This document shows, in pieces, positions 7,181 to 7,355 of a stretch of 7,355 bases of DNA. The stretch lies in NCBI GenBank assembly GCA_964600165.1, contig CAZRIP010000145.1, positions 1 through 7,355 on the forward strand, in the 5' to 3' direction. Within the stretch, counting starts at the first letter, position 1, and every line of letters begins with the position of its first letter. The position numbers and the translations under genes were made by a program. The DNA is from CAZRIP01 sp964600165. Its GTDB lineage: Bacteria; Elusimicrobiota; Elusimicrobia; UBA1565; UBA9628. Under the pieces are notes generated by a model. The model made no database searches. It was not told where the DNA came from and was given only the letters and a program-made list of their open reading frames with translations.

Positions 7181-7355
7181 ATGGCGACCCTGCTGGCCGA
7201 CGGCTGGTTTTACATCTCAGCGGGAGGATTCCTCGTCAGCTCCCTGTTGTTCGTCTTCCTTTTAGGACAATACCGCGCGGCCGTCGAGGCCGACGACGAG
7301 GCCGAGGTCTCCGTCGTCGAGCCGGCGCCTCTCAAGCCCGTCGAGGCGATCCGGC
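7181..7355 (+). CDS. Single-pass membrane protein of unknown function (partial, runs off window)
   Basis: The first 58 residues are visible. A short N-terminus (MATLLADG) precedes one strongly hydrophobic segment (about 9-29, WFYISAGGFLVSSLLFVFLL), then GQYR with a positive charge, then an acidic stretch (EADDEAEVSVVEP) leading into a Pro-containing linker. There is no cleavage motif after the hydrophobic segment, so I infer a signal anchor with the acidic part on one side of the inner membrane. I do not recognise the family. A small membrane subunit of a sodium-pumping decarboxylase (OadG-like) crossed my mind because of the neighbouring carboxylase, but the gene is divergent and no defining motif is visible. 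Codon use matches the neighbours. It is driven by a near-consensus promoter and probably expressed strongly. Confidence 0.75.
   Translation, partial: MATLLADGWFYISAGGFLVSSLLFVFLLGQYRAAVEADDEAEVSVVEPAPLKPVEAIR

Overview
The window is a GC-rich bacterial chromosome segment (third codon positions are strongly G/C) with seven recognisable genes, two of them damaged, plus two gene ends cut by the window borders. The organism cannot be fixed from sequence alone. The overall style (very high GC, a CheB-CheR-PAS hybrid, a MmdA/PccB-type carboxylase, a short N-terminally anchored membrane protein) reminds me of high-GC Elusimicrobiota, but this is a low-confidence guess; Acidobacteriota or Myxococcota-like lineages are alternatives.

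Left part, plus strand (1-4356), signalling: the tail of an unrecognised gene (1-54); a compact double-hairpin palindromic element (79-131); a PAS-histidine kinase whose 5' end is missing or disrupted exactly at that element (open frame 67-948); a single-domain response regulator of the Rcp1 type translationally coupled to it (945-1379); and a 981-residue CheB methylesterase-CheR methyltransferase-coiled coil-PAS-PAS hybrid (1411-4356) with no receiver and no kinase domain. No chemoreceptor, CheA or CheW is present, so these look like a non-flagellar sensory cluster rather than a chemotaxis operon.

Middle, minus strand (4361-4777): a ParD/ParE-like toxin-antitoxin locus. The ribbon-helix-helix antitoxin is full length, but the ParE-like toxin is only 48 residues. 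It keeps the first beta strand and the C-terminal beta sheet, with the helical hairpin missing by an in-frame deletion. The promoter carries a perfect 7+7 bp inverted repeat around the -10 box, a likely autoregulatory operator.

Right part: an operon on the minus strand (7105 to 4804) of an Sfp/AcpS-superfamily 4'-phosphopantetheinyl transferase and a biotin-dependent carboxylase carboxyltransferase subunit (propionyl-CoA carboxylase beta / methylmalonyl-CoA decarboxylase alpha family). The two reading frames overlap by 8 bases, with a perfect Shine-Dalgarno for the second. This pairing suggests supply of carboxylated acyl-CoA plus activation of a carrier protein. Divergent from it (7181 onward) begins a single-pass membrane protein with an acidic, proline-containing segment, cut by the window end.

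The most interesting regulatory signal is shared by three transcription units (antitoxin, phosphopantetheinyl transferase, membrane protein). Each has a good -10 hexamer ending exactly 8 bases before its ATG and no Shine-Dalgarno, the geometry expected of leaderless mRNAs. The operon-internal genes (response regulator, carboxylase) instead have strong Shine-Dalgarno sequences. No RNA genes, CRISPR arrays, IS elements or origin were seen. No gene-free stretch longer than about 80 bases exists.
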